Below, in pieces: positions 35,596 through 45,028 of a stretch of 64,000 nt of DNA. Source of the stretch: an uncultured Candidatus Cenarchaeum sp. (lineage in GTDB: Archaea > Thermoproteota > Nitrososphaeria > Nitrososphaerales > Nitrosopumilaceae); assembly GCA_958295735.1 (NCBI GenBank), contig OY282369.1:124001-188000 (forward strand), in the 5' to 3' direction. The first letter of the stretch is position 1. Every line of letters starts with the position of its first letter. The notes under the pieces were generated by a model, which saw only the letters and a list, made by a program, of their open reading frames with translations, searched no databases and was not told the DNA's origin. A program made the position numbers and the translations under genes.

Positions 35596-36306
35596 TCAAC
35601 CTTCGATGCGGTTGGCATCGGCATACAGTAAATGCGTGTCTTTGTTTTTTATTCTGAATTTGGTGCCATGGTTGCGTACTGCGCCCGATTCTTTTATTTT
35701 GGCATCAAAATCTATCGCTATCCAACCGCGCGCTAACCCTTTTTTAAATTCTGAAAAGCGGAATTTTGAATACCTGACAGCAGCCCTGAATTTTACCGCC
35801 CGGCCGCCTTTCGTTTTTTTAGTATCTCCAAACACCAGGATCAGATTACGCAGTTTTGACACGGCGGAATTATTCAAGTCGTCGATGTTCCATGTCGGCG
35901 CCACGCGAAGACTGTCGTGTCTCACGGTTACCTTGTCATCGTCTACCTCCACCTTAAAACCGCGGTTTGAACTACCCCAGATAGTATGCCTAAAACTCCT
36001 CTCATTTTCAACATTGCCGGGCCAACCACAATTTTGTATTAGGTGTTTTATGACAGACGGTTTTCTGGGTTCGGGGTCTTTGTGGAATAAAGTCACAACC
36101 GATTTATTGCTGGTATATTTTAATTCCCAACGTCCCGCATCCGGAAGATCTTGGTTGTTTTCTTGTATATGCAGCAAATTTTCGAGCATGCGTCCCGGCG
36201 CGCCTGTCCCCCCATACCCGTGCATGTCGGGGATTGGGTTCCACTTGCCCAATATTTTTTTTATCTCTTCGTATAGATCGTTGTCCCGAACCGCCCGGGT
36301 AGTCAT
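35596..36306 (-). CDS. MvaI/BcnI-like type II restriction endonuclease
   Basis: 236 aa. Predicted to cleave double-stranded DNA at a short GC-type site protected by the neighbouring methyltransferase. Near the N-terminus GYGGTGAPGRMLENLL is followed by NNQDLPDAGRWELKYTSN. D56-x4-E61-L-K63 is the D-x4-E-x-K active-site spacing known for MvaI-type monomeric nucleases, and the G-PG-x-LE block is typical of the MvaI/BcnI family. Its ATG overlaps the TGA of the methyltransferase gene by four bases (ATGA), so both are made from one transcript with methyltransferase first. GC is far below that of the neighbours, indicating recent acquisition. Recognition site unknown; CC(W/S)GG-like sites are a guess from the family. 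Confidence 0.82.
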   Translation of the reverse strand: MTTRAVRDNDLYEEIKKILGKWNPIPDMHGYGGTGAPGRMLENLLHIQENNQDLPDAGRWELKYTSNKSVVTLFHKDPEPRKPSVIKHLIQNCGWPGNVENERSFRHTIWGSSNRGFKVEVDDDKVTVRHDSLRVAPTWNIDDLNNSAVSKLRNLILVFGDTKKTKGGRAVKFRAAVRYSKFRFSEFKKGLARGWIAIDFDAKIKESGAVRNHGTKFRIKNKDTHLLYADANRIEG

Positions 36307-37121
36307 TGTAACGCATCAACCAGACGAGGGCTCTTAATCCTCCTGCGCGCCATTTTGCAGTATGTTTGTGACTTGTCAATTCCGACGTATTCGCGCCCCT
36401 CATTGATGGCAGCTATTGCGGTTGTTCCAGAACCCATGAACGGATCAAGGATTATCTTCGCATCGGTGGAACCGATGCAGCGCGAAGCCAATTCTAGCGG
36501 GAATGGCGCCGGGTGCGGGTTATTTTGTTCTTGCGTTATCGTCCATATGTCGGTAAGTTTGTTTGCGCCTTTTCTCAACTTAAAGGCGGGTTTTGTTATC
36601 ATGTAAATTACTTCAAAAGTCGGCAAAAAATATCCGGCGTTGAAGTTGATTCCGCCCTTTCTCTGCCAAATGATTATCTGCCGGACAGGAAAACCGTCAA
36701 CTATGTCGCACCTGTCTTGTAACAGGCCGTTTTGAACGCGCCACTTGTGATTATAAAATATCGCCCCGTCGTCGGCCAAGACCCGCCACATTGCATCTAG
36801 GCAGTTCCTTTGCCATTTTACGTACTCGGCGTGGGGCAGCGCATCGTCGTATTCGTCATACCCGTCAATCAGGCGGGCACTGGACCACTTCCCCCCTGAG
36901 CCGCATTTTAGACCGTTGCCAGAGGAGTTCTTTATGTTGTAGGGGGGGGAAGTTACTATGAGATCCACCGAGCCCGCCGGCATCGCCGCCATGACTTCCA
37001 CGCAATCGCCGTGATGTATCACGTTGGTGCGGTTCATTTTCCCAGCGGCCCTCCACTGCCGCCCAAAACGCCGTTTGTTTCTTGAAATCGTGGTGTCAAT
37101 CTCAATCTTTTGTGCCCACAT
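36303..37121 (-). CDS. Type II N4-cytosine DNA methyltransferase
   Basis: 272 aa from ATG 37,121, though M29 (37,037, MNRTNVIHHGDCVEVM) matches the usual start of this family better and may be real. Catalytic S58-P-P-Y61 (VDLIVTSPPYNIKNS) comes before the SAM motif ILDPFMGSGTTAIAA, the order and motifs of beta-class N4-cytosine methyltransferases. The target-recognition region lies between (PTFEVIYMITKPAFKLRKG...). It protects host DNA against the nuclease encoded downstream and overlapping by 4 bp. AT-richer than the window average like its partner. No TATA-like box at clear leaderless spacing was seen for either start. Confidence 0.88.
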   Translation of the reverse strand: MWAQKIEIDTTISRNKRRFGRQWRAAGKMNRTNVIHHGDCVEVMAAMPAGSVDLIVTSPPYNIKNSSGNGLKCGSGGKWSSARLIDGYDEYDDALPHAEYVKWQRNCLDAMWRVLADDGAIFYNHKWRVQNGLLQDRCDIVDGFPVRQIIIWQRKGGINFNAGYFLPTFEVIYMITKPAFKLRKGANKLTDIWTITQEQNNPHPAPFPLELASRCIGSTDAKIILDPFMGSGTTAIAAINEGREYVGIDKSQTYCKMARRRIKSPRLVDALQ

Positions 37122-37975
37122 CCTGACCTCGTTTTTGATGTCCGTGTGCCGCCCAAACGAGGACTTGCACCGGGTTCAAACGTCTTGCTGCTGATGCCGG
37201 GACAGTCGTCCCCAGCGATTTGGCGGCGCCGACGAGTCAGCTTCGTTGCCCCCATCACGCGGTAACGATCAGAGGTACGGTTATTAACATTACTGATCAT
37301 TCCATCGCACTCAAAAATTCCGTTACATTCATATGTGATTGTGTGACGATTCTCGCAATCAGCGCGCGTGTTGCGCATCGCCGGTCAGTTCCGAAGCGTG
37401 GGCGCGGCAATCCACGAACTGGCCTTTTTGGCCGCCGAATCGCGCGTGCGCCGCGCGCGAGTTTCCCGCGCCAGCATCCGCCAGAATTTTTCCGCCGCGC
37501 CGGTCTCGAGCCATCCGACGGGGAATGCTCTGCGTGCGGGGTCAGCAGCCTCCCCTCCCCCCCTCCCGCCGCGACTTGGCCGCCCGGGAAGCCCGCGCGC
37601 CGCGCGGTCCAGGCCGGACGGCTGGATCCCTTGGTTGGCGGTGCCAGCATGGCGGACTCGTGCCGCCGGCGCGGCAGAATCAGGGGCGGCGGCGCGCGGG
37701 GAACCGGCGCGGCGGGAGGAGCGGGGAGGCAGGCGCGCACGCCGCGGCAACCGGTCGAGTTAAAAGCGCCGCAGCGATCCCGCGCGTCGTGTTCGCGAAC
37801 GCGCGCGCGGCGGGCCGCGGGCCGCCGGCGGGCGCGCCGATCGGGGCCGCCCCCCGCGGCGGGAGCGGCATCGGGCCGCCGCCCCCGCGCGGGGCGGCCG
37901 GGCCCGGCCCGCCGGCGCCGCATCCCCCCGCGGCGGTCCCGGAGAACCCCGCGAGGGCGGGAGGCGGCGCCTGAC
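37122..37975. other. Island border, IS66-like end fragment, no clear gene
   Basis: AT-richer until about 37,380, then GC-rich. CCTCCCGCCGCGACTTGGCC at 37,564-37,583 and the following bases match the left end of the IS66-like elements, so a short IS scar is present (about 37,553-37,620). A TATA-like GAGTTAAAA at 37,758-37,766 precedes a frame (GTG 37,788) that stops at 37,972-37,974, immediately before the start of paralogue 5. It may be a decayed or frameshifted N-terminal extension of that gene. Confidence 0.5.
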
Positions 37976-40900
37976 GTGGCGGATGCGGACTATGCCCTGG
38001 CGGAAATGGCCGACAGGACGAGCGCGGGAGCGAGGGACGATGCCGTCAGGTCCAGGATCGGAAAGGCGGTGCGGCGCGGCGGCGCGGCGGGGCCCTGGGA
38101 TGCCGATGCCGCGGAAGAGGCCGCCATGCACTACGAGATGGCGACGATCGGGCTGTGGAAGTTCGCGCTGGACGAGAGCCCGGAGGGCCGCGAGAAAAAC
38201 CGCGCGTTCGTCCGCGCGTGCCGGAAGTGCTTCGGCATGATGGAGGCGTGCCCCGTGCCCGGCAATCCGGTGCACATGATCTCGCACGTCATGAGCATGC
38301 TCGCGTACGCCCGCATGGGGGAAGACCCGGAGGGCGCGAGGCGCTACCTGAAGGAGAACGCGCGCGCGTGGGACGTCGGGGCCGCGGCGGAAGCGGGCTG
38401 GAACGCGCGCGTGCTGGCGGGCATCTACCTGGCCGTGCTGCGCGTGGCCGGGAGGGAGACCCGGGAGGATCTCGAGCGGTCCGCGGGGATCGTGGAAAAA
38501 CTGAGGGAGGAGCGGAAGGCGCGCGAAAAGGAGTACTTTGCGGGCATGCGCGGCGGGGACAAGCGCGGGGCCGCCCACGAGCTCGCCTCGCTGTACCACC
38601 TGGCAGAGTCGGTGGAGGCGGTCGGCGCGTACGTGCGGGACGGGAGCCCCGCGGACGTCGAGCCGCGCCTGGACGCGAGCTTTCGGGAGGCCAGGGCCCA
38701 CAGCAGCGCCGCCGGAACCAGGGAGCTGGACATACTGCTGTCCGTCCTGCACCCCGCGTTCAAGAAGATGGCGCGCGACTCGCCGTGGGCGCTGGCGCGG
38801 CTGGGCGGCAGGCCGGGCGACTTCGCCAGGATGGTGGCCGAATCGGGCAGCCCCGCATCCGAGCTGCCCCACCCGCAGAGGCGGGCGGTGCTGGAAGGGG
38901 GGCTCCTCGATCCCGCCCGCGGGGCCGTCGTGGTGAACATGCCCGCGTCGAGCGGCAGGACGACGATGGCCGAGTTCCGCATCCTGCAGGCGCTCGAGTC
39001 CGCGCGGGGCGGCACGGTGGCGTACGTCGTCCCCGCCGGGGCGCGGGTCGGCCGCATCGCGGCGAGGCTGAGGCGCGATCTCGGGGCGCCGCCGCTCGGC
39101 GTGCGGGTGGAAGAGGCGGGCGGGGCGCCGCACGTGGACGGCCTCGACGAGGAGGCGGCCTCGGGCGGGGCCGGCGCGGACGTGCTGGTGGCCACGCCGG
39201 AAAAACTGCACATGTTGATGCGGCATCCCGGCAGCAGCCTCGCGGAGTCGCTCGTCCTGGCCGTGGTGGACGGGGCCGACGGCATGGACGGGAAGCGCGG
39301 GCTCGCCCTGGAGATGCTGCTCTCCGCCATAAAGCGCGACTGCGCGCGGTCGAAGATCCTCCTCATGGCCGCGCCCGTGCCCAACGGCCGCGAGGTAGCC
39401 GAGTGGCTGGATCCCCAGAACTCGCTGTCGATCGGCGCGGATATCGACCGGCAGGCGGGCGATCGCGTCGTGGGGCTGTACCGCGCCGAGTGCCGCGGGA
39501 GCTCGATCGAGGCGTTCTTCAGGCCGCTGGCGACGGGCGCCGGGACCGCTTACGTGGACGAGGAGTTCCGCGCCGGATCGGCGGGCGGGCTCGCGCTGCC
39601 CGCGGGAAACGCCCTGGACGCGAGGCACGCGCTGGCCTCCCTGCTGGCGGCGCAGTTCGATCCGTCCCGGAACCTGCTGGTGCTGGGGCGCGGCCCCGGC
39701 GAGGCGTGGAAGATGGCTGAACTGATCTGCCAGAGGCTGCCCGAACTGGAGCCGGACGAGGAGAGGCTGCTGGCGAGGAAGTTCGTCGCGAGCGAGCTCG
39801 GGGCCGGCTTCCCGCTCGTCGGGTACCTCGGCAGGGGCGTCGGGGTATACCACGCGGGCCTGCCGGGCGAGGTCGGGGAGCTGATGGAGCACCTGATGGA
39901 AGCCGGCCGCCTCCGGGTGCTGGCGGCCACCGCCGACGCGGCGCGGGGGGCGAGCTTTCCGGTATCCGGGATGATCGTGGCGTCCCGCTCGTGCCGGGGC
40001 GCGGAGATGCCGGCCCGCGACTTTTGGAACCTGGCGGGCAGGGCCGGCCGGATCGGCGGGGCGCCGATCGGGGTGGTGGGGCTGGTGGCGGGGGACGACT
40101 GCGGCGCGGCCGGGGAAGCCGAGTACGTCAAGGGGGCCGCCGGGGTGATGACTTCCGCCTTGGCGGGGATGGTGCGCGGGGCGCTGGAGGGGGGCGGGGC
40201 GCTGGACCTGTCGCGCCTGGCGGGGGCCGACGCCCGCTGGTCGATCTTCGCGCAGCACGTGGCGCACGCGAAGAGCCGGATCCCGGACCCGGGGCGGTTC
40301 GCCGGGGAGGCGGAGATCGCGCTGGGGCAGACGTACGGGTTCCGCGAGCTTTCGCGGGGGGAGCGGCGCGCCCTCGTGGGCGCCGTCGTCAGGTATGCCG
40401 AGCGGCTCGACGAGGACCCGCCCGCGTCGCGCCTCTCCGGCACGGCCGGCTTTTCCGCGGAGGCGCTCGGGGGGGCGATGCGCGCCGCGGGATCGGCGGG
40501 CATCGGGCGGGACGGCTGGAGCGCGGGGAGCCTGTTCGCGCCCGCATCGGAAAAACTGCGGGCCGTTTTGGGGGTGGCGGGGTCCATCCCCGAGGTCAAG
40601 AAGGATCTGGACGCGGCCGCGCCGGGCCGGCCGGCCGCCGACGGCGAGATCGGGGCGGTGATATCGGACTGGGTCTCGGGCAGGAAGGTGGCGGAGATCG
40701 CGGAGGCCCGCTTCGGGGGGAGCGGCGCCGAGCAGGTGACCCGGTGCGCGGAGGCCGTGCGCGGGATCGCCGGCGCGGCCGCCCGGGGGATGGCCGCCGT
40801 CCAGAGGATGCCCGGGTCGGGGCTGGATTTCGGGGGCATGACGCGGGAGCAGAGGAAGAGCGCGCTCAACCTGCCCGCCATGGTGTACCACGGCGTGGGC

Positions 40901-41128
40901 ACGGACGAGGCCGTCGTGATGCGCAGGCACGGCGTGCCCAGGGGGGCGGCGCGCCGGGTCGGCGAGGCGTACGGGCGGGAGGCGCGGGAGATCCGCGGCA
41001 GCTCCGGCATCATGCTGTGGCTGGAGGGGTTGCCGGGCGGGTCGTGGGGCCCGGGGTCGGGTTCCGGCATGTCGGGCGCGGACTACAAGGAGGTGTGGCG
41101 CAGGCTGGCCGGCGCGGGAGCGGGCTGA
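37976..41128 (+). CDS. Degenerate Ski2/Hel308-like SF2 helicase, paralogue 5
   Basis: 1,050 aa from GTG 37,976; this start aligns residue for residue with the ATG of paralogue 7, with no gap up to the shared DDAVR block. An alternative ATG is at 38,006. Motif I is MPASSGRTTMAEF (Lys replaced by Arg, near residue 327); motif Ib is VLVATPEKLH; motif II is D432-G-A-D; motif VI is NLAGRAGRIG with both arginines kept. HhH-like C-terminus with KSALNLPAM. DGAD subgroup with 1 and 7. It follows the oppositely oriented restriction-modification pair. Of all copies it and 7 keep most of the catalytic neighbourhood, but DExH is absent. Confidence 0.93.
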   Translation: MADADYALAEMADRTSAGARDDAVRSRIGKAVRRGGAAGPWDADAAEEAAMHYEMATIGLWKFALDESPEGREKNRAFVRACRKCFGMMEACPVPGNPVHMISHVMSMLAYARMGEDPEGARRYLKENARAWDVGAAAEAGWNARVLAGIYLAVLRVAGRETREDLERSAGIVEKLREERKAREKEYFAGMRGGDKRGAAHELASLYHLAESVEAVGAYVRDGSPADVEPRLDASFREARAHSSAAGTRELDILLSVLHPAFKKMARDSPWALARLGGRPGDFARMVAESGSPASELPHPQRRAVLEGGLLDPARGAVVVNMPASSGRTTMAEFRILQALESARGGTVAYVVPAGARVGRIAARLRRDLGAPPLGVRVEEAGGAPHVDGLDEEAASGGAGADVLVATPEKLHMLMRHPGSSLAESLVLAVVDGADGMDGKRGLALEMLLSAIKRDCARSKILLMAAPVPNGREVAEWLDPQNSLSIGADIDRQAGDRVVGLYRAECRGSSIEAFFRPLATGAGTAYVDEEFRAGSAGGLALPAGNALDARHALASLLAAQFDPSRNLLVLGRGPGEAWKMAELICQRLPELEPDEERLLARKFVASELGAGFPLVGYLGRGVGVYHAGLPGEVGELMEHLMEAGRLRVLAATADAARGASFPVSGMIVASRSCRGAEMPARDFWNLAGRAGRIGGAPIGVVGLVAGDDCGAAGEAEYVKGAAGVMTSALAGMVRGALEGGGALDLSRLAGADARWSIFAQHVAHAKSRIPDPGRFAGEAEIALGQTYGFRELSRGERRALVGAVVRYAERLDEDPPASRLSGTAGFSAEALGGAMRAAGSAGIGRDGWSAGSLFAPASEKLRAVLGVAGSIPEVKKDLDAAAPGRPAADGEIGAVISDWVSGRKVAEIAEARFGGSGAEQVTRCAEAVRGIAGAAARGMAAVQRMPGSGLDFGGMTREQRKSALNLPAMVYHGVGTDEAVVMRRHGVPRGAARRVGEAYGREAREIRGSSGIMLWLEGLPGGSWGPGSGSGMSGADYKEVWRRLAGAGAG

Positions 41129-41213
41129 GGGGCGGGCGGGCGCCGAATGCCCCGCGCGCGGGGCGCCGGAAGGCCGGCCGCTTTCCGCGCCCGGCCGAAC
41201 CTGGCGGGGGCGG
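41129..41213. repeat. 3' flank shared by paralogues 4 and 5 (copy 2)
   Basis: Near-identical to 35,264-35,345, including the CCCCGCGCGCGGGG palindrome. It diverges after AACCTGGCGGGGGCG. Confidence 0.65.
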
Positions 41214-41702
41214 GGCGGGGCCGGGAAAGCCCGCCCGGCCGCGGATCCCGCGCGGTTGATCACCAACACCGGCACCACCTCGCATAGGAGCCAGGAAAGC
41301 CCGTCCGGCCGCGGATCCCGCGCGGGCAGGCCGCGCCCCGCAAGCACGGCTTTGGCGGCAGGCGGCCGGGCCGCGCCCCGGATTCCGGAAGGGCGGCTGC
41401 GCGGAAAGGCGCGTTTGCCGCATCGGAACCTGCCGCATCCGCGCGCTGCCGCAGGCGCGGGCGGCGGGGAACATCCCGCCCCGGCGCCCGTTCCAGCGCG
41501 TCCCGGGCGCGGGTTTCGGGCGCGGGCCCGCGCCGCCCGCGGCATGCGCGGCAGACGAGCCCGCCGCGCGGCAGATCCCCGGCCGGCGCGCCCGGCGGAT
41601 GCCGGCTCCGCCGCCGCGGCGAGCGGGGGCGCCGCGCGGGAGCCGGATCCGCTTTTGCGCGGGGCGGGGGAGGGGGCGCGGGGCGGCGGGGGGAGGCAAG
41701 CG
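41214..41702. other. GC-rich intergenic stretch
   Basis: No supportable gene. GAAAGCCCG(C/T)CCGGCCGCGG with ATCCCGCGCGG occurs twice (about 41,225 and 41,295). Off-frame open frames only. Confidence 0.5.
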
Positions 41703-41809
41703 CGCACCGCGTGTAGACTTACGTCCATTGTGATCTAGGCGTGAGATCGGGGAGCGGTTGCCGTTGCTAGGCGTGGTTTCGGTTTGGACGTAAGTCTACA
41801 CCGCACCGC
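41703..41809. mobile_element. 91-bp MITE with perfect 17-bp ends and 8-bp duplication
   Basis: Element 41,711-41,801. The left end GTGTAGACTTACGTCCA and right end TGGACGTAAGTCTACAC are perfect inverted repeats. The flanks carry CGCACCGC on both sides (41,703-41,710 and 41,802-41,809), an 8-bp target duplication. The interior (GATCGGGGAGCGGTTGCCGT, GGCGTGGTTTCGG) also occurs at 6,950-7,010 without intact ends. It has no coding capacity. It inserted 10 bp upstream of the TATA-like box of paralogue 6. Confidence 0.85.
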
Positions 41810-41819
41810 CGCGGCGGAG

Positions 41820-41827
41820 TTAATATG
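41820..41827 (+). promoter_or_regulatory. TATA-like box of paralogue 6
   Basis: TTAATATG followed by CGGCGGGGCGGC, about 28 bp before ATG 41,852. Confidence 0.6.
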
Positions 41828-41851
41828 CGGCGGGGCGGCCGCGGTACCGCG

Positions 41852-44800
41852 ATGGGGGGGAAGGGAGGGGGGAGTGGCCGCCGCGGCAGCGGGGCGGCGC
41901 GGCGCCCCCCCGCCGCGGAATCGGGGGCGGGGCCCGGCGGAAAGGGCGGCGGCGCGGCGAAGCGGCGTGGGAAGGACTACGCGGCGGCGGCGGAGGCCGC
42001 CGACAGCGCGGTGCGGGGGTGCCTCGCGGCAAGGCGCGGGAAGGACTACCCGGCGGCGGCGGAGGCCGCCGACAAGGCCAGGATCAACTGGGCGGTGCGG
42101 CCCGGCGCCGCGCCCGGGCCGGGGGATGCCGCGGCCGTGGAGCGCGTCCTCCCGAGGTTCGCCGAGGCGCTCGCGCGGCACATGGAGCTGGGGCAGTACC
42201 TGGATTTCGCGCTGTACTCGGGCCCGGAGGTCCGCAAGGCGAGCCGCGGCATCGCCCGCGCGTGCAGGGAGGGCTTCCGCATGGCGGCGGCGCTCCCCCT
42301 GCCCGGCGAGCCGCGGAGGATGTTCCTGCACGTCCTGACGGTGCTCGCGTACGCCTGCGCGGGGGAAAGGCGGGAGTGGATGCGGGGCTACCTGGAGGCG
42401 AACGGGCGCGCGTGGGACGCCGGGGCCCCGGGGAAGGCGGGCGGGAACCGGCGCGCGCTGGCGGCCGTGTACGGGGCCGTGCTGCGGATGGCCAGGGGGG
42501 GCGCGGGGGATCTCGAGCGGGCCGCGGGGATCCTGGAGGGGGTGGGCGGCAGGGAATGCCCCTGGCCGGGGATGAGGGGGGAGGACGCGGCCTCCCGCGA
42601 TCTCTACGCGCTGCGCCACCTGGCCAGCGCGGCGTGGCTGGCATGCGAGCACATGCGGCGCGGGAACCTGGATGACGCGGGGGGGCACGCGGACTCGCAC
42701 GTGGTGGAGGCCCTGTCCTACAGCGAGTTGTCGATGTACGTGAAGGCCCCGCCCAACGCGGAGGGGTCGACGGGGCTGGACGCGATCGCCTCGGCGCTGA
42801 GGCCCGTGCTCGGGACGATGGCGGCGGACCCGGCGGGGCGGCGGGGCGGGAGGCCGCGCGGGCCGGCCCGCGGGTCCGCCGTGGCCGTGCTGCCCGCTCC
42901 CGCCCGCAGGACGGGGGCGGCCGTGCCCCGAATAGCGAGGGCGCTCGAGTCCGTTCGGGGCGGCACCGCGGCCTACGTCGTCCCCACGGAGGCGCTGGCC
43001 GGCCGCGTGGCGGCGAGGCTGAGGCGCGATCCCTGGGCCCTGCGGGCGGGCGCGGTCGTGGAGAACGCCGGCGGGGCGCCGTCCCGCCCGGGGGCGGGCC
43101 CCGGCGGGATCCGCGCGGACGTCCTGGTGGCCACGCCGGAGAAGCTGCTCGAGATGCTGCGGCAGCCCGGAGGAAAGATCGCGGGGTCGCTCGCGCTGGT
43201 CGTGGCGGACTGGGCGCACCGCATCGGGGGCGCCGGCGGGCTCGGCACGGAGCTGCTGCTCGCGGAGGTGAAGGACAGCTGCCCGCGGGCCGGCATCCTC
43301 GTCGTGGGCCAGTCCGTGCCGGATGCCCGCGGGATGGCGGAGTGGCTGGATCCCCGCCGCCCGAGGGCGATCGTCCCGGATCGCGACGTGCGGCAGGGCG
43401 AGCGCGCCGTCGGGCTGTGCAGCAGCGCGGACGGCAGGCGCGGGATCCAGGCGGTCTTCGCCCCTGTGCCGACGGGCGCGGGGACCGCCCGCGCGGGGGC
43501 GAGGTTCCGCGCCGGGCCGCCGGGCCCGTTCGCGCTGCCCCCGGGCCGCGCCGGGCGGTCGGGCCGCGCGGCGGCCGCCCTCTTCGCGTCCAGGCTGGAT
43601 CCGCACGCCGGCGTGCTGGCGCTGGGGCGGGATCCGGGCCAGGCGTGGGAGATCGCGGAGATGATGCGCCGGAACCTGCCGGAACCGGAGCCGGACGCGG
43701 AGAGGTCGCTGGCCAGGAGGCTCGTCGAGGGGGAGCTCGGGGCGGGCTTCCCGCTCGCCGCGTGCCTAGGCAGGGGCGTCGGCGTGTACCATTCCGGCAT
43801 TCCCGCCGAGATCGGGGAGCTCATGGTATTGCTGATGGAGGGCGGCCGCCTCCGCGCGCTGGCGGCCACTACCGAGATCGCGCGGGAGATCGACTTTCCG
43901 GTGCACGCCGTGGTGGCGGCGTCGCGCCGGTACCGCGGCGGGCCGATGCCGCGGGGCGAGTTCTGGGACCTGGCCGGCTGGGCCGGCGGGATCGGCGGGC
44001 CGCCCATGGGAGTGGTGGGGCTGGCCTCCGGGAGCAGGGCGGGGGCGACCGCGTGGACAAGGTACGTCGAGAAGGCCGCCGGGGCGCCGGCCTCGGCCCT
44101 GCCGGGGATGGTGCGCGGGGCGCTGAAGGAGGGTGGCGGGGGGATGGACCTGCGGCGGCTGGCCGAGGGGGGCGGCGACTGGGCCGCCCTCGCCCGGTAC
44201 GTGGGGCGCGCGGCGGGCCGGGACCCCGGGCGGGCCGCCGAGGAGGCGGGGCTCGCGCTGCGGCGGACGTACGGGTACGGAAGGCTCCGGCCCCCGGAGC
44301 GGGAGGCCCTCGAGGCAGCGGTCGGGAGGTACGCGGAGCGGCCCGACGGGGACCCGCGCCCCCCCGGCGCGGGCGGCCTTTCCCCGGAGGCCGGGGCGGC
44401 GCGCGCGCTGGAGTCGGCCTGCATCTGGCGGGGCGGCCTGGACGCGAAAAGCCTGTTCTCGCCCGCGGCGGAAAAGCTGCCTGCCCTCATGGGAGCGATC
44501 GGGTCCATCCCGGAGGTGCGGAGGGACCTGGAGGCCGCCGCGCCGGGCCGGGCCGCCGCGGGGGAGGAGATCTGCGGGACCGTGCGCGACTGGGTCTCCG
44601 GCAGGGGAATCGGGGAGATCGCGGCGGCCCGCTTCGGGGGCCGGGGCGCGGGGGAGGTGGCCGCGTGCGTGGAGGCCGTGCGGGGGATAGCCGGCGCGGC
44701 GGCCCGGGGGGCGGCCGCGGCCATGCGGGGGCCCGGCGGGGGCGGGGAAAAGGGGGCGCCCGACCTGCCCGCCATGATCCACTACGGCGTGGACACGGAC

Positions 44801-45028
44801 GAGGCCGTCGTGATGCGCAGGCACGGCGTGCCCAGGGGGGCCGCCCCCAGGGTGGGCGAGGCGTTCGGGCGGGAGGCGCGGGAGATCCGCGGCAGCTCCG
44901 GCATCATGCGGTGGCTGGAGGGGCTGCCGGGCGCGTCGTGGGGCCCCACGTCCGGCGCCGGCGTGGCGGGCGCGGACTACAAGAGGGTCTGGCGCAGGCT
45001 GGCCGGCGCGGCGTACCGGCGCAGGTAG
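41852..45028 (+). CDS. Degenerate Ski2/Hel308-like SF2 helicase, paralogue 6
   Basis: 1,058 aa from ATG 41,852 (promoter spacing). Very close to paralogue 4, with long identical stretches such as AGRRGGRPRGPARGSAVAVL, and the same ~35-residue deletion of the Q-motif region. Motif I is LPAPARRTG; motif II is D453-W-A-H; motif VI is DLAGWAGGIG without the two arginines. An extra duplicated segment near the N-terminus (GKDYAAAAEAAD / GKDYPAAAEAAD) sets it apart. The C-terminus is altered by a 71-bp tandem repeat: translation ends LAGAAYRRR at 45,028, whereas the ancestral end LAGAAPGDD is still readable at 45,208-45,241. Confidence 0.92.
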   Translation: MGGKGGGSGRRGSGAARRPPAAESGAGPGGKGGGAAKRRGKDYAAAAEAADSAVRGCLAARRGKDYPAAAEAADKARINWAVRPGAAPGPGDAAAVERVLPRFAEALARHMELGQYLDFALYSGPEVRKASRGIARACREGFRMAAALPLPGEPRRMFLHVLTVLAYACAGERREWMRGYLEANGRAWDAGAPGKAGGNRRALAAVYGAVLRMARGGAGDLERAAGILEGVGGRECPWPGMRGEDAASRDLYALRHLASAAWLACEHMRRGNLDDAGGHADSHVVEALSYSELSMYVKAPPNAEGSTGLDAIASALRPVLGTMAADPAGRRGGRPRGPARGSAVAVLPAPARRTGAAVPRIARALESVRGGTAAYVVPTEALAGRVAARLRRDPWALRAGAVVENAGGAPSRPGAGPGGIRADVLVATPEKLLEMLRQPGGKIAGSLALVVADWAHRIGGAGGLGTELLLAEVKDSCPRAGILVVGQSVPDARGMAEWLDPRRPRAIVPDRDVRQGERAVGLCSSADGRRGIQAVFAPVPTGAGTARAGARFRAGPPGPFALPPGRAGRSGRAAAALFASRLDPHAGVLALGRDPGQAWEIAEMMRRNLPEPEPDAERSLARRLVEGELGAGFPLAACLGRGVGVYHSGIPAEIGELMVLLMEGGRLRALAATTEIAREIDFPVHAVVAASRRYRGGPMPRGEFWDLAGWAGGIGGPPMGVVGLASGSRAGATAWTRYVEKAAGAPASALPGMVRGALKEGGGGMDLRRLAEGGGDWAALARYVGRAAGRDPGRAAEEAGLALRRTYGYGRLRPPEREALEAAVGRYAERPDGDPRPPGAGGLSPEAGAARALESACIWRGGLDAKSLFSPAAEKLPALMGAIGSIPEVRRDLEAAAPGRAAAGEEICGTVRDWVSGRGIGEIAAARFGGRGAGEVAACVEAVRGIAGAAARGAAAAMRGPGGGGEKGAPDLPAMIHYGVDTDEAVVMRRHGVPRGAAPRVGEAFGREAREIRGSSGIMRWLEGLPGASWGPTSGAGVAGADYKRVWRRLAGAAYRRR

